64,000 bases of DNA from Apteryx mantelli (lineage: Eukaryota > Chordata > Aves > Apterygiformes > Apterygidae). Positions 48,996-61,100 of the stretch are shown here, in pieces. Below the pieces are notes generated by a model. The model was not told where the DNA came from. It did no database searches and worked only from the letters and a program-made list of their open reading frames with translations. Numbering within the stretch: position 1 is the stretch's first letter; each line of letters starts with the position of its first letter. The position numbers and the translations under genes are program-made. Where the stretch lies: positions 47,827,684-47,891,683 of the forward strand of contig NC_089982.1 in assembly GCF_036417845.1 (NCBI RefSeq). Reading direction: 5' to 3'.

Positions 48996-49120
48996 CGCCA
49001 CTGCCCCGCCCCGTGACCCGCCGCCCGCCCGCGGCGGCGCATGCGCCCGGGCCCCGCCGCGAGGCCGCTGGTCGTTGGAGGCCGAGCGGCGCGGTCCGGA
49101 GGGGACTGCCACCTGCTGCC
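48520..49120 (-). promoter_or_regulatory. CpG island over AGA exon 1 (promoter)
   Basis: About 600 bp of dense CpG (CGGCCGCGGCC runs, CGCCCGCCCGCG), spanning exon 1, the start of intron 1 and the 5' flank, in otherwise AT-rich DNA. No TATA box is evident near 49000-49100. This is the usual housekeeping-type promoter of a lysosomal enzyme gene. Open frames up to 322 codons on both strands across it result from the low stop-codon frequency of GC-rich DNA. Confidence 0.8.
48863..48995 (-). CDS. AGA: AGA exon 1: signal peptide and N-terminus
   Basis: ATG at 48995 in good context (GTGGCGATGG). A second in-frame ATG follows two codons later. It encodes [18 protein letters not shown], a run of seven Ala (residues 19-25), then [16 protein letters not shown]. 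The last part aligns with the mature N-terminus of mammalian AGA. Donor ACAG|gtgtcc; phase 1. The open frame continues upstream, but into 5' UTR-like sequence that does not resemble a signal peptide. Confidence 0.93.
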
Positions 49121-52100
49121 CGCTTCCAGGCTCGCAGCTGAAAGTGGGATCCTGCAAAGAACGAGGCCCCAGAACTGTCTGAAATACAATGGGTGTTTAT
49201 GGAGTTCAGTTTCTGGGTTCCCGTTAAGGACAGTCTCGCTGTTCGGAGATGACAGCATTGGGGTGGCCAAAGGCGACCGCCGGGAGTGGGGACGGGTCTG
49301 TGTCCTCTCTTAACCAGCCCCGTCCTAGGGATGCGGGACCAAGGCCCTGTGCTCAACCATCCACAGGGCGGTTTGTCAGGGAACAGGACAGAGCAGCTTC
49401 TCGTGGCCGTTTCTGGAAAAAAAAAAAAATGCTCGTGAGATTCACAAGCGTCGTCTTTTACATGCTGTCTTGTCACGTGTCTGTTTTGCCAAAAGCATTT
49501 TGCTTGTGGCACAGAGACGTTTCTGTGATGGAGGTATTTGGGGGTCTTCTGCGGTAAATAGTTCACTGAAGGATTTATAAAAAGCCTTGCTTTAAAAAAA
49601 AAACCTAAAACATGTAACAGTTTCATAATCCTGCCAGCACCATTCCAGCTTCTCATTTTAAACCATTTGCAATAGTTTAAAACCATTTGACATGTTGCCG
49701 TAGTAGTCTGAGGGAGTCTAAATCCATAGGCTCACATGCTGTTAGACACTGCCAGTATAACATGCTGATTTGTGTTCAAGGCTAATTCCATTCAAGCAGC
49801 CGCTGATCATCAACCAACTAATATTTCTGAAGAGGACGAGAAAAGGTGGCTACTGCTTCTACCAGCAGAAGTGGATGTAAAATATATGGGTTTTTTGGAA
49901 ATACTTTTTCAACTTGGTGTCATTAGTCTTTTGCAATATATCATGGACCAAACTCAATTATATTCTATCAGCAATGTAGCTGGTGCTGTATCTCTAGACA
50001 ATTCATAGTAAGGAGGGAGAGGAAACATTTGCACCTCATGTGTGACAAGGTCAAGTTTGTAGGCATGCAGAAATTGTAACTGTACCCAAACTGGTTTAAA
50101 AAGCCTGCAGCAATATTACTTTTATTATAACAAAACCATCCACCGACTTTGGAACGAAACAGTAGTCACAAAACAAGTGTATTTTCCTTTATTACAGAAG
50201 TGACAAAATAATAAAACACTTCAGTATTGGGTTTGAATTTAGTAATAACTTGGTCTTGGTTTCAGCCGGTTCCCCAAAGCAAAATTACAGGTAGTCTGGA
50301 GAAACCTTTACTCAGGTAAATGCTGGTAGCTACTTTATTTCTAATACTAACGTTCTTATATCTGTCACATAGTTCTGTGTAAGGCTTTTAGGGAAAAGAA
50401 AAGGGCCAAAATAAAGATCTAAGTTAATGCTAACTAAAGGAAAACAGAAAAAAAAATATTATCAGGAAAGTAATTCCAGGATTAAGTGAAAAGGAAAACA
50501 TCATCAAGCATCTTTCTAAACTTGATGCATTAATGATTTTCTCCAAATATTGTTTTCTTTTTACAAGGCAAATAACAGACCATTATGAAGCAATAAGACT
50601 TTGATACGGGTATTGTTCAAATAAAAGTATTGGCTGCAATGGATGCATCTGCAGGCTGAGGATGAAGGATTGTGGAGTGAATGTTATGTGGGACTTGAAA
50701 CAGCACAACATTATGCTTTGAGGCTCATATAGAAACATAGTTGATTTTATTTCGGTTATGTTCTTTCTATCTGGCATTCAAAACTGAATGACTTCTAGCT
50801 ATAAGTAGATGCAGTGTTGAATCCATGTGTTTAATGTATATAATATTACTATTTAATATCTTTTTTAACTGTGAAAAAAACTCATAAAGCAAAGTTTTAA
50901 ACATAGTGTGTAAAATCAATAGGGCTTTAATTTAAAATTTACATGGCTAAATGGAATTTGACTAGTATGTGTCTGAGACAACTCTGCAAGTCAGTGCTGC
51001 TAAATCCACCAGCTATTTGGGCTCTTGATTTTGCTTTCTGTCTCTGATATAAGCGGCTTTAAAATTGTTCTTTATTTAGAATTTGCTTGTATTTTCATGA
51101 ACATTAGCGTTCTTTTATGTCAGTTCTTTCTACACCAGCAGTGAAAATGCAGCTCAAGCTTACTTTCCTAATACTGTTACATTGCAGACCATAGCTAAGG
51201 TAAACGGTGAGCCCAGTAGACATTAAGTGTCCCTGCAGCTGAAAAGCAAATCGATGATTCAATGAACAGAATATTTCTTCAAATGTGTAATATAGAGAGA
51301 ATATTCTAGAGAGAGCCTTCTATGGACAGGGGATTCCTGCGAGGAACTACACCAGACAACACTGTGATTGAATGGCACTGAGTAATTAAAAAAAAAAAAA
51401 CAAAACACAGGAGGAAATTCACCTCTTTCACTGAGAGTGTCTAGTCCTACAGTGGCCAAATTCTGACCTCAATTATATCTAGGTAACCTTATCTAGCACC
51501 ATCTGTTCAAAAATGCATGCCTACCTCCTCTTTGTTTTCTCAAATTTTCCATATGTGTGCTTTGCATTCTAATTATGTATTGTAGTTGTATTTGCAATTT
51601 GTTTACATTTTTATCTTGATTTTACTTAGAATTTCTACAAACACAAACACAAGAAGAGCAAACCTCAGAATCATTTCTTAATAAAAGTAAACAATTGTTT
51701 GATTAGCATTTGCTATGGAAACTTGCATGGGTGTGAATTTTTTATGACACCTAGGGTTTTGAATCCATCTTGTTACTAATTAAAATACATTTTTAAATGA
51801 CCCTATGTTGTTGTGTTTTCTTTTGGGTAGATTTGTGAAAGCACTGTCCTCTTAATTTTTTTCTTACAGTGGCTTTCATGCCTTCTTTTCATCTTACATA
51901 TGTTCTCTCATTCACTGAATGGCACTGGAAAGGATGAAAAAGTTTATTCACAGTGAAGGTCTGCATCTACCTATTAAATCTTCTAAGAAAGACCTTTGTG
52001 CTCTCTCTCATGCTTGAGAAGAGACATCTTATAAACATTTTCAAAGCTACCTCATTATCCAGCTCTAAATCCTCCTTAAAACACAGCGTCAATATGAGGT

Positions 52101-55100
52101 CTATCAAAGTATCAAGGTATAACATTTTCAGCTTCCCATTTTGTATCCATATTTTCATGTGATCCCCAACAATCTTTTCCCCTGTGTATGTCCTGTCTTT
52201 TGCTTGCACTGTAAAGCATCAATTTGCTTTTCAGCTGCAGGGACACTGTAAGTTGTTTTAGGTATGGGTTGTCATTTTATTTTATGTTTGTACAGCACAT
52301 AGCACCAGAGTGTCCTAGCTCACGATTTGCACTCTTTGACAAGACATTAATGAGCATTAATATATATATAAATATACAGAATAAGAAATAATGGAGAGGC
52401 CAATTATAATAATCAGTTATTAATAGTGATTAAATAATTAATAATCATGTTTCCATTGTTAAACTTGCTTTTGTTACCTATACATCTTTTATTAGCTTGC
52501 CAGATCGCAGTGGCTTACTTTCTTACTTTCTTACTTTGTGACCTCAGAGTAATTATGGTGTCACAGAATAATGTGTTCTTACAGTATTATTTTGGCCTAT
52601 TGTGCTGTTTTGTCTCAAAACAAGTTATGTGTAATATATTTCCCATTTGTAATTGCTATACTGGTCCACTTTGGTGATAAAGTTGTCATATGGAACATGT
52701 GATGGACCACTTCACATTGTTGGAACTGCTTTTTAATTACAACTGCTTGTAACTTTATGATTTTTCATAAATGTGATCCATGGTAATAACAAAATTGTTG
52801 GATAACTATGGCAAGGTACTCTTTGCAACTCTGAAAGTTACCTTGACATTGTAAAATGAGCATACTTAATGTTCTCAGTGTTGAAAGGAAGGTAAACAGA
52901 AACTTGGACTACATGAACAGTATTTTAGCAATGTAGCAGGTTACGGTGTCTACATCTATTTTGTGTGCTTTGGGTATATATACCAGGATTTGTAAACAAG
53001 ATCCTCTTTGAGTTATGATTATCTAAAGCTAGACAGAATATCAGTTAATTTACAATGGGAGTCTACAATGTGTAAGTCTTGGCTTTGAAATGGAAATTGT
53101 GTGATGTCTATGCAGAGTGCTCTGCCCAAGTTAATTTCTCTTACCTCTTTGTTAGGATGCAGAAATGCCTTTTTGTATTTTTCCCTGTTAGTGTGTTTAT
53201 AGCCATATATTGCCCTTGTCTTATAATGGGTTCTGACTGTGCTTCTCATACTCAAGTTCATGTACACGAAGCTCGCTGAGGTATCACAACCTTGTAGTAG
53301 TGTTCAGCGTAAATGTGGCTGAAAAGCTTTATAACCAGATTTTAAGAATGGGCCTGAGGACTGGTAAGGAGCTAGTTCCTACCTCATGATGTCTGAACTG
53401 AATGTATCCACAGCTCTGCAGCTCCTCTAAGCTGCTGAAGAAGTGTACAATTCAGGTCAAAGTCATTTTGAGAATCTATTTCAGCAATGTAGCAACATAC
53501 AAATTACTGCCCTTTGGAAGTTCCACTGGACTCTGATACTAACCACAGGGGTTATTAAGTGGGAAATACATCTTTCTTTGGCTTCAGACTGACAGACCAG
53601 AGTCTCTAACAAAACCCCTCTACACAGCATTTTACGAACTATATTTTAAGATGAAATGGCTTAGATACAAAGCACAGAAATACAAAGTTATGAGCTACCA
53701 CTACATTTTTAAGTTCGCTTTTGTGCCAGAAATTGACTTTCTATACTGATTAAATAATAGGATACAATGTCTAGAGACAAGGGGGCAGGCCAAGGGTTAA
53801 ACAGTAGGTGTAAGTCTGAATTTACTTACTTTGTGAGGATTTAGTCTGATTATTTGAGTATAATAATCTCAAGCTTTCCTGGTCACACCGGTGCAACATT
53901 ACTGAATACAAAAGAGACTGTGTAGGTCAAAACAAGAGCATAATTTTGCCTAAGATTTTGTGTGTTTTCCTTCTATATATTTGTTTCTCAAATTCTGGAA
54001 GGTTTTATTTCGGAGAAAGGAATTGTTTCATGCATTTGCTGTTATCTTTGGTATTTACATTTGAAATAATTTTATGAGTTAGATTCATCACATACCCTAG
54101 ATATATCTCAATAAAATATATCTCTTCATGTGTTTTCTTCCCTCCAGGGTTTTGATTTTACAATTAGATTTTAGATTTAGACTTCAGAGTCACATTGCAA
54201 GGGTAGGCTAGATTGCTTTTGTAGCATAAATATGCATTCAGATTGTGAATAAATAATAGTTAAGCTGACCTTTCATACCCTTACTGCTGTGGATGGTCCC
54301 ATTGGCTTCATTTGAGAAATATCTGATAAATGACTACTTCCTTTATCGGCAGAACTAGTTCAACAGAGAGGCACACAGGGCAATTGCCTGGAGCTCTATG
54401 CCCTGCAAGGAAACGGCTAGCTAACTTAGGTGGCCATATAAAACAAAAAGGGACACTTATCTAACCTTCTGACCTGGGGCTCCCTTAGTGTAATGATAAC
54501 ACACAATGGTGTGCAAGACAGAGCAATTACTGAATTCATTTAGGACTGTCTGGGGGTCATCTTTTCTTTGTCTTGAGTTTTATAAGCACAATCATACACA
54601 CTTTTTCAGAAAAAGGTTTTCTAAAATATTAAACAAAAATATCACTTAGCCAAAATTCCTGTTGGGTCAAGTCCAGTGTGTTTATTGTCTATTTGTTTTA
54701 CACATAGCCTTCCAGGTACTCTTTATTTAGAAGCAAATCTAGTTCCGCTGAGAAATTTGAAATTTTACAACCGTGTCAATCAGTATAGCACTAACATCTA
54801 TTGGATCTATTAAAAGAGGTAACCTCATCACTTAGCCTTTATTTAAAGGAGCTGTCTTTTGTGCTTGATATTTCCATATTGTTATGAATCCCTTGTCATT
54901 GCTTTTTTATTTCTAGGAAGTATATTTTATAGAATATTTATTATCCAAAATATTATCCATATATTTTGAAATGGCCTTTGTTTCCTGCATTATGATTGAT
55001 TTTTAGTTTAGGTGCCAGATATCCTACTCTGTGAACTCAGTCTTGTATAAGTTAAACACCATTAATTTCAGTGATAAACACAGGTGTAATACTTATATAA

Positions 55101-56540
55101 GAAAGTGTGGAATTAGACCTTACATTATCTACTTTTCCTGGGTTTTGCTATTAAAATTAGTTTTCATCAACAAGAATAGGGAATTCATTGCTGGAATTTT
55201 GATTAGAAAGTTTCAGAAGCTTCATAAAAATTGTGAATAGAAAATGCACCACTATGTTATGTTTTACCAGTAATAAAACTGCACACAACACAATTAACCA
55301 TCTGCTATTCAAAATATGGCAAATGTTTATTTATATCTGCGGGAAAATACATTGTTTTCTTATAGAAATTGACTGTATGTACATACACCCTTCTTCTCCC
55401 CCCCCATATATAACCTACCCAAAACCAATCAAGTTATAGAAAAGCATGAGCCTTTTAGTCATTAACAGTAAGGATATCCTGATGTGATGAAAAGTTGAAT
55501 AGTGTCATACTGAAACTGCAGAGGTACTATTTAGGCCTCCATCCAAATGGCTCTTAATTTTGAGCTGTTGTGATACAAGATGTATTTATTATGATGCAAT
55601 AAAAATCATCAAGCTTCTAAATGGAAATAATATTTTTTGATTTGGATGTAAAGAGAATCTATCAGAATTTTCACTTAAAGAATGTATGTGTGTAAATGTT
55701 ACACACATATATATATACATATTATTATATTTACGTTGGGAGGAACTATGTTAACTGCTTGCCCTCTATTTTTCCAAACATATTTGTCATATTATGTATT
55801 CTACCATGTGTTCTTTGCATTCATATATGAAGGGTAACTGTCAAGCTTGGGACGTATCTGTTACGGTGTGGTATGAATAACCATCTGGTAACCAGCTCTA
55901 GCTGATTGTATTTCATCTGGAGATTCAAACTCATAATCACAAGTGATAAAAAATAAGGGTGTATATTATTCTACAGGAGTCATCCCATTAGCTTCTTTTA
56001 CTGAGATTTGTTTTAAGAAGAGATGGTGCATTTCTGCTTAGATTAACACTTATACTGACAATTCACTGACAGACCGGAAAACATCCAGAATTTGCATGCT
56101 TATGTCACTTCACAGAATGGGACTAACTTATCTACTCCCTTGTAGTCAGAATTACACCAGATAATGTAATGAGAAAAAGCGTAGTTTGTGTTTATATTTA
56201 AAATCATGTTATATTTATAAGCAGTAAAACCTCAGATGAACTCTTAGGTATTCCAAAAGCACATATATGACATTTCAACTGTATGATAGTTTGCAGTAGG
56301 GTCAGATTCAAAAATCTGCCAAGTATGTGAAGCAAAGGACACAATAGGAGGTAGAAATCAAAAAGTCTTTGTGAGTGTGGCCTGTGGATAGGTTTTGAAA
56401 AAGGAGACTGAGAAGAAAGGAATCACGTAAGTCCAAAACAGTGAACCCCAAAATAGCTGCTCAGCCAGGACTTAAATTTAGAGCTGTCTGGATAGACTGG
56501 CTCTAGACCTACATGTCCTGCTTTCATGGATGTGCAGAAC
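49121..56540. other. Intergenic, no gene recognised
   Basis: 7.4 kb upstream of AGA. Base composition drops quickly from CpG-rich to AT-rich by about 49.4 kb. Frames at 49772-50008 and 51953-52162 have no domain. A short 8-bp tandem (CTTACTTT, three copies) lies near 52510-52535. No repeat family recognised. Confidence 0.65.
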
Positions 56541-57980
56541 AGGAGAGCAAACTTTGGCCTCTTCAGGGACCTTCTTGGAAGAATCCCATGGGATAGGGCC
56601 TTAGAAGGAAGAGGGGTCCAGGAGAGCTGGTTAATAGTCAAGGATCACCTCCTCCAAGCTCAAGAGTGGTGCATCCCAATGAGCAGGAAGTCGAGTAAAG
56701 GGGGCAGAAGACCTGCATGGGTGAGCAAGGAGCTCCTAGCAAAACTCAAACAGAAGAAGAAAGTGTACAGAAGATGGAAGCAGGGACAGGCCACTTGGGA
56801 GGAATAGAGGAACGTCGTCCAAGTATGCAGGGATGTGACTAGGAAGGCCAAGGCCCATTTGGAATTGAATCTGATAAGGGATGTCAAAGAAAGCAGTAAG
56901 GGCTTCTTTAAATACATCAGCAACTAAAGGAAGACTAGGGAGAATGTGGGCCTGCTACTGAATGGGGCAGGGGCCCTGGTGACGAATGATACAGAGAAGG
57001 CAGAAATATTGAATGCCTTCTTTGCTTCAGTCTTTACTGCTAAAACTGGCCCTCAGGAATCCCAGACCTTGGAGACCGTGGAGAAAGTCTGGAGAAAGGA
57101 AGACTTTCCCTTGACTGATGAGGATCAGGTTAGAGATCATTTGGGAAAACCTGACATCCACAAGTCCATGGGCCCTGATGGGATGCACCCACGAGTGCTG
57201 AGGGAGCTGGGAGATGTCATTGCTAGGCCACACTCAGTCATCTTTGAAAGGGGAAATCATGCTTAACCAACTTGATAGGTTTCTATGATGGAATGACTGG
57301 CTGGATAGATGAGGGGAGAGCAGTGGATGTTGCCTACCTTGATTTCAGTAAGGCTTTTGACACTGTCTCCCATGCCATCCTCATAGGCAAGCTCAGGAAG
57401 TGCCTAACAGATGAGCAGATGGTGAGGTGGATTGAGAACTGGCTGAATAGCAGAGCTTAGAGAGTTGTGATCAGTGGTGCAAAGTCTAGCTAGACTGCTG
57501 GAAAGCAGCTCTGTGGAGAAGGTCCTGGGGTTCCTGGTGGACAACAAGGTGACCATGAGCCAGCAATGTGCCCTTGCGGTCAAGAAGGCTAATGGTATCC
57601 TGGGTTGCATTAGGAAGAGCATGGCAAGCAGGTCGAGGGAGGTAATCTTCAGCCCTGGTGAGGCTGCATCTGGAGTACTGTGTCCAGTTTTGGGCTCCCC
57701 AGTATAAGAGAGACATGGAGCTACTGGAGTGAGTCCAGCGTAGGGCTACTAAGATGACTAAGGGACTAGAGCATCTCTCATATGAGGAGAAGCTGAGAGA
57801 GCTGGTCCTGTTCAGCCTGGAGAAAAGAAGACTGAGGAGGGATCTTATCAATGTGTATAAGTATGTGAAGGGAGGGTGCAGAGAAGATGGGGCCAGACCC
57901 TTTTCAGTGGTGCCCAGTGACAGGACATGAGGCAACGGGCACAAACTGAAACACAGGAAGTTCCATCTGAACATGAGAAA
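56541..57980 (+). pseudogene. CR1 reverse transcriptase remnant, broken
   Basis: Frame segments 56526-56807, 56946-57266 and 57272-57460 carry [34 protein letters not shown] and [12 protein letters not shown]. They are separated by a stop (TAG) after TWEE, by deletions and by further stops. The catalytic FADD block is absent. Confidence 0.9.
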
Positions 57981-58181
57981 AAACTTCTTTACTGTGAGGG
58001 TGACTGAACACTAGAACAGGTTGCCCAGAGAGGTTGTGGAGTCTCCATCCTGGGAGATATTCAAAAGCCACCTGGACGCGATCCTGGGCAACGCGTTCTA
58101 TGTGACCGTGCTTGAGCAGGGAGGTTGGGCTAGATGATCTCCAGAGGTCCCTGCCAACCTCAATCATTCTGTGATTCTGTG
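56541..58181 (+). mobile_element. CR1 LINE retrotransposon, 5'-truncated, with two internal deletions
   Basis: Starts within the same region of ORF2 as the AGA-intron copy ([11 protein letters not shown], after the endonuclease) and ends with ATTCTGTGATTCTGTGA. Compared with that copy it lacks about 210 bp at 57250 and about 290 bp near 57490. The latter removes the GVPQGS and FADD blocks. It retains the 11 bp missing at the junction in the other copy ([16 protein letters not shown] read continuously). In-frame stops (TAG at 56808, TGA/TAA later) break the rest. Confidence 0.94.
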
Positions 58182-61100
58182 AACCACCTGCAGTTCAATG
58201 TTGCTGGGCAGCCACATGCCTCTCCCGCCTCCATAAGACCCACATGGAAGCATTTTCAGAGGACACCTCTCTCCTGGCACCCACCAGTGCCTGCACAGCT
58301 CCATAGCATCTCTAGGGAAGACAAACAAACACTTAAATGAACTTCTTTGAAAGATTTTTTTCTTTTATACTGTCCATGCCTTTCTTGTCTATTTTGCACA
58401 ATAAGATCTCAATGCAAAAATATATCTGACAATCTTTTGTGCACAGTTAAAGAATTGCATGCATTGCTAATGAAATAATAATAAGGACAAGGGCATCATT
58501 ATCTGATAAAGCATAGTTTCATCAGAAAAAATCCTGACAACTAAAATGTTTTCACAAGTGTATCTATTTAATGAACTTTCATCCAACCACAAGTTATTGG
58601 GAGTATGGCAGCAGGGAGGAGGAGCAGGGAATCCTGAGGAGCTGCAAATACCTGACCCTATTTTATAACAAATTGAACAAAATCTGGCTGATTTTTCCAA
58701 AGCATTTATTTTGTTAATTTCTTTCTCAAATTGTAAGTATTTCCCATAAATAGTGAATTTGGAGTTTTGACTCACTCCATCAGTGACACCATTTTTGATG
58801 AAATTTTGTCCAAAACTCCTATCCCAGCAAATATTGTTTAAGATGAAACTAATTACAGACTTTGAAAGAAAATATATCTTATTATTTGTTTAGAAATCTT
58901 TATAACATTTGCAATGCATCACTTGCAATTCATCTATGTGAATATTAGTTTCAACAGTTCTTAAATTGCAAGTATGTTCTTGGCTAAGTAATGCACTGCT
59001 TGGGAGCTCCTTTAATCAGTAAAACCATTATGGGAGCAAATATGGTTGCTGTCATTTCAGCTGTGACTGAAACAGTGCCATCACTTTTCTCTAATGTGAT
59101 TTCTAAAATTGTGTTTTATGAAATATTCATCGTTCTTATAAGAGTTTGCACTGATCAAACATACATGCTAATAGATTTTAGTATATAATTTCATATCAAA
59201 TTTAAGAACTGTGTCCACTTTACACAAAAATTTTATACTGAATCAGTGCTTGAGTTATTGTCTAATATCAGAGGTAACATCCAGTCTTTGTTAAAAATGG
59301 CTTGATTGATGAATAGTAACAATGGGCCATTCTTTTAGCTAATTTGGCAAATGATTCACTTCTTTTTAACAGTGGCTGCTGTCCATTCCATTTATGGTGT
59401 TGGTCACCCTAGCAGTTCCTCTCACTTTTCTTTCTTGTAATGTATGTGTTCAAAATTAAACAGTCACTGTTTTATTACTTCTTTTTTATAGAATTTCCTC
59501 AGAGTGATTTGTCTACTGCTGTACTGTCATATGGTCTGTGGCACTACCTGTTTCTATGTATGTATGTACAAATAAATGAGACTAAGCCTGTCTGGCATTT
59601 TGAAAGAAAATATATTCTACTAGGATATTAATCAGATATTAAATAGGTCAGATAAACTGAAATGAGTAAATCTGTAGTTTTAAAAGCTTAGTACACCTTT
59701 TTTTCTTCTAGCTAATTCTTTATTCATCAAAAGATATTCCAACAAAAGTGTTGTCTTTGATTGGTATTTACTCCTAGAACTATACAAGCATTAGTTATAA
59801 GCAACACCTCTGCTTGTATTTAAGAAAGTTACATTTGTTTCCTTTGCACATATTTGGTTTTGAAGTAGCAAATATAGATTCCTACTAGTCTAGAGAAAGT
59901 ATGAAATTATGATTCTATCTACAATATATAAGAACTAGCAGATGAAAGAGCATGTTATTCAGTGTTTCACTTATAAAAACAGGTTTGAGTCAAGGAGAAA
60001 AATAGATTACAAATCAATCCATGTAATAAACATAATACCCAGAAGCTGAAAAATGTATCTAAAACATATAATAAAATTCACTTGAAAACCGGATGGGACA
60101 TGGAACTTCCTCTACACTCGACATTATAAGATATGTATGTAGATTTTCAAGTAGCATTTTTCATTGTTTGACTTGTGAAACATAAGCATCATTTGGTTGA
60201 GTACACTGTATGTATTTAACTGCGATCTGATTATTTTATACCAACAAGAATGAACTCAGCTGGGGAAGTATACCACTGAGAATGACCCTTGATCAACAGA
60301 AGACTTTGTAATTATGTACACAGTTGGACTATCTGCATTTGACTGTTGTCCACTACTGTTCCAAAGAACAGTAAAGATTAAGAAATATTTGTGTATACAG
60401 ACATATATATATATATATGCACACAAGCAAACAGACTCTGAAGCCAAAAAATATGAATTATAGGTTGCCACTTAACTGCACCCTAATGCGTATATGTATC
60501 CACTAACAACGAAAGACATCACTGCAAGGAACTTCTTCCATTTCCAGCTGATAGTGAAGCATACTTGCCTTTTTCTCCTCTAGAAGTGTAAAACCCTAAT
60601 GACAAACTCAACAATACTAGAAAAAATTCAGGCCTGACATACATGCCATGAATAATTTACACTTGGTTCATGTTTATTAGGAAGCATATTCATGTATAGA
60701 TGTAACCTGCTGGCTAGACACACGCTCACAAAATGCAACAAAAACTGTAGTATTTAATTAGCTTCTCTATGTAATGATCCAGAATATTCCAAACAGGCAG
60801 TCCCTGTCATGTAATTCATTTTGTCATCTTCTGCTTAGGAACATGATGTTTCCTGCAGCAAAAAATGAATAACAAACTGGTCCTTAAACTTTTCAGGTCT
60901 TGACCTTGCATGGTTTGTGCCGAGTGGTGGTGAAGAAGACGTAATCCTAAACACCTCTGTTGATGGCAGTCACAATGATTGAGTACATTCAAAAGCATTT
61001 GGTATAGTACTGCCTTATGCCTTCATAATGTCTGATCAGCACATTTCCATCTTGTCTGCTCTTGTCTGGCATTGTCATGTTCCATGTAAGTCCTTACGCT

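Noticed and set aside
48417..49686. Open frames of 180-322 codons on both strands around AGA exon 1
   Set aside because: They overlap the CpG island, where stop codons are rare, and are Pro/Arg/Ala/Gly-rich on every frame. Only the exon 1 segment 48995-48863 matches a protein family.
49772..50008. 78-codon frame in the AGA upstream flank, considered as a divergent gene
   Set aside because: No domain, ordinary AT-rich context, and too far from the CpG island to be its first exon without other support.
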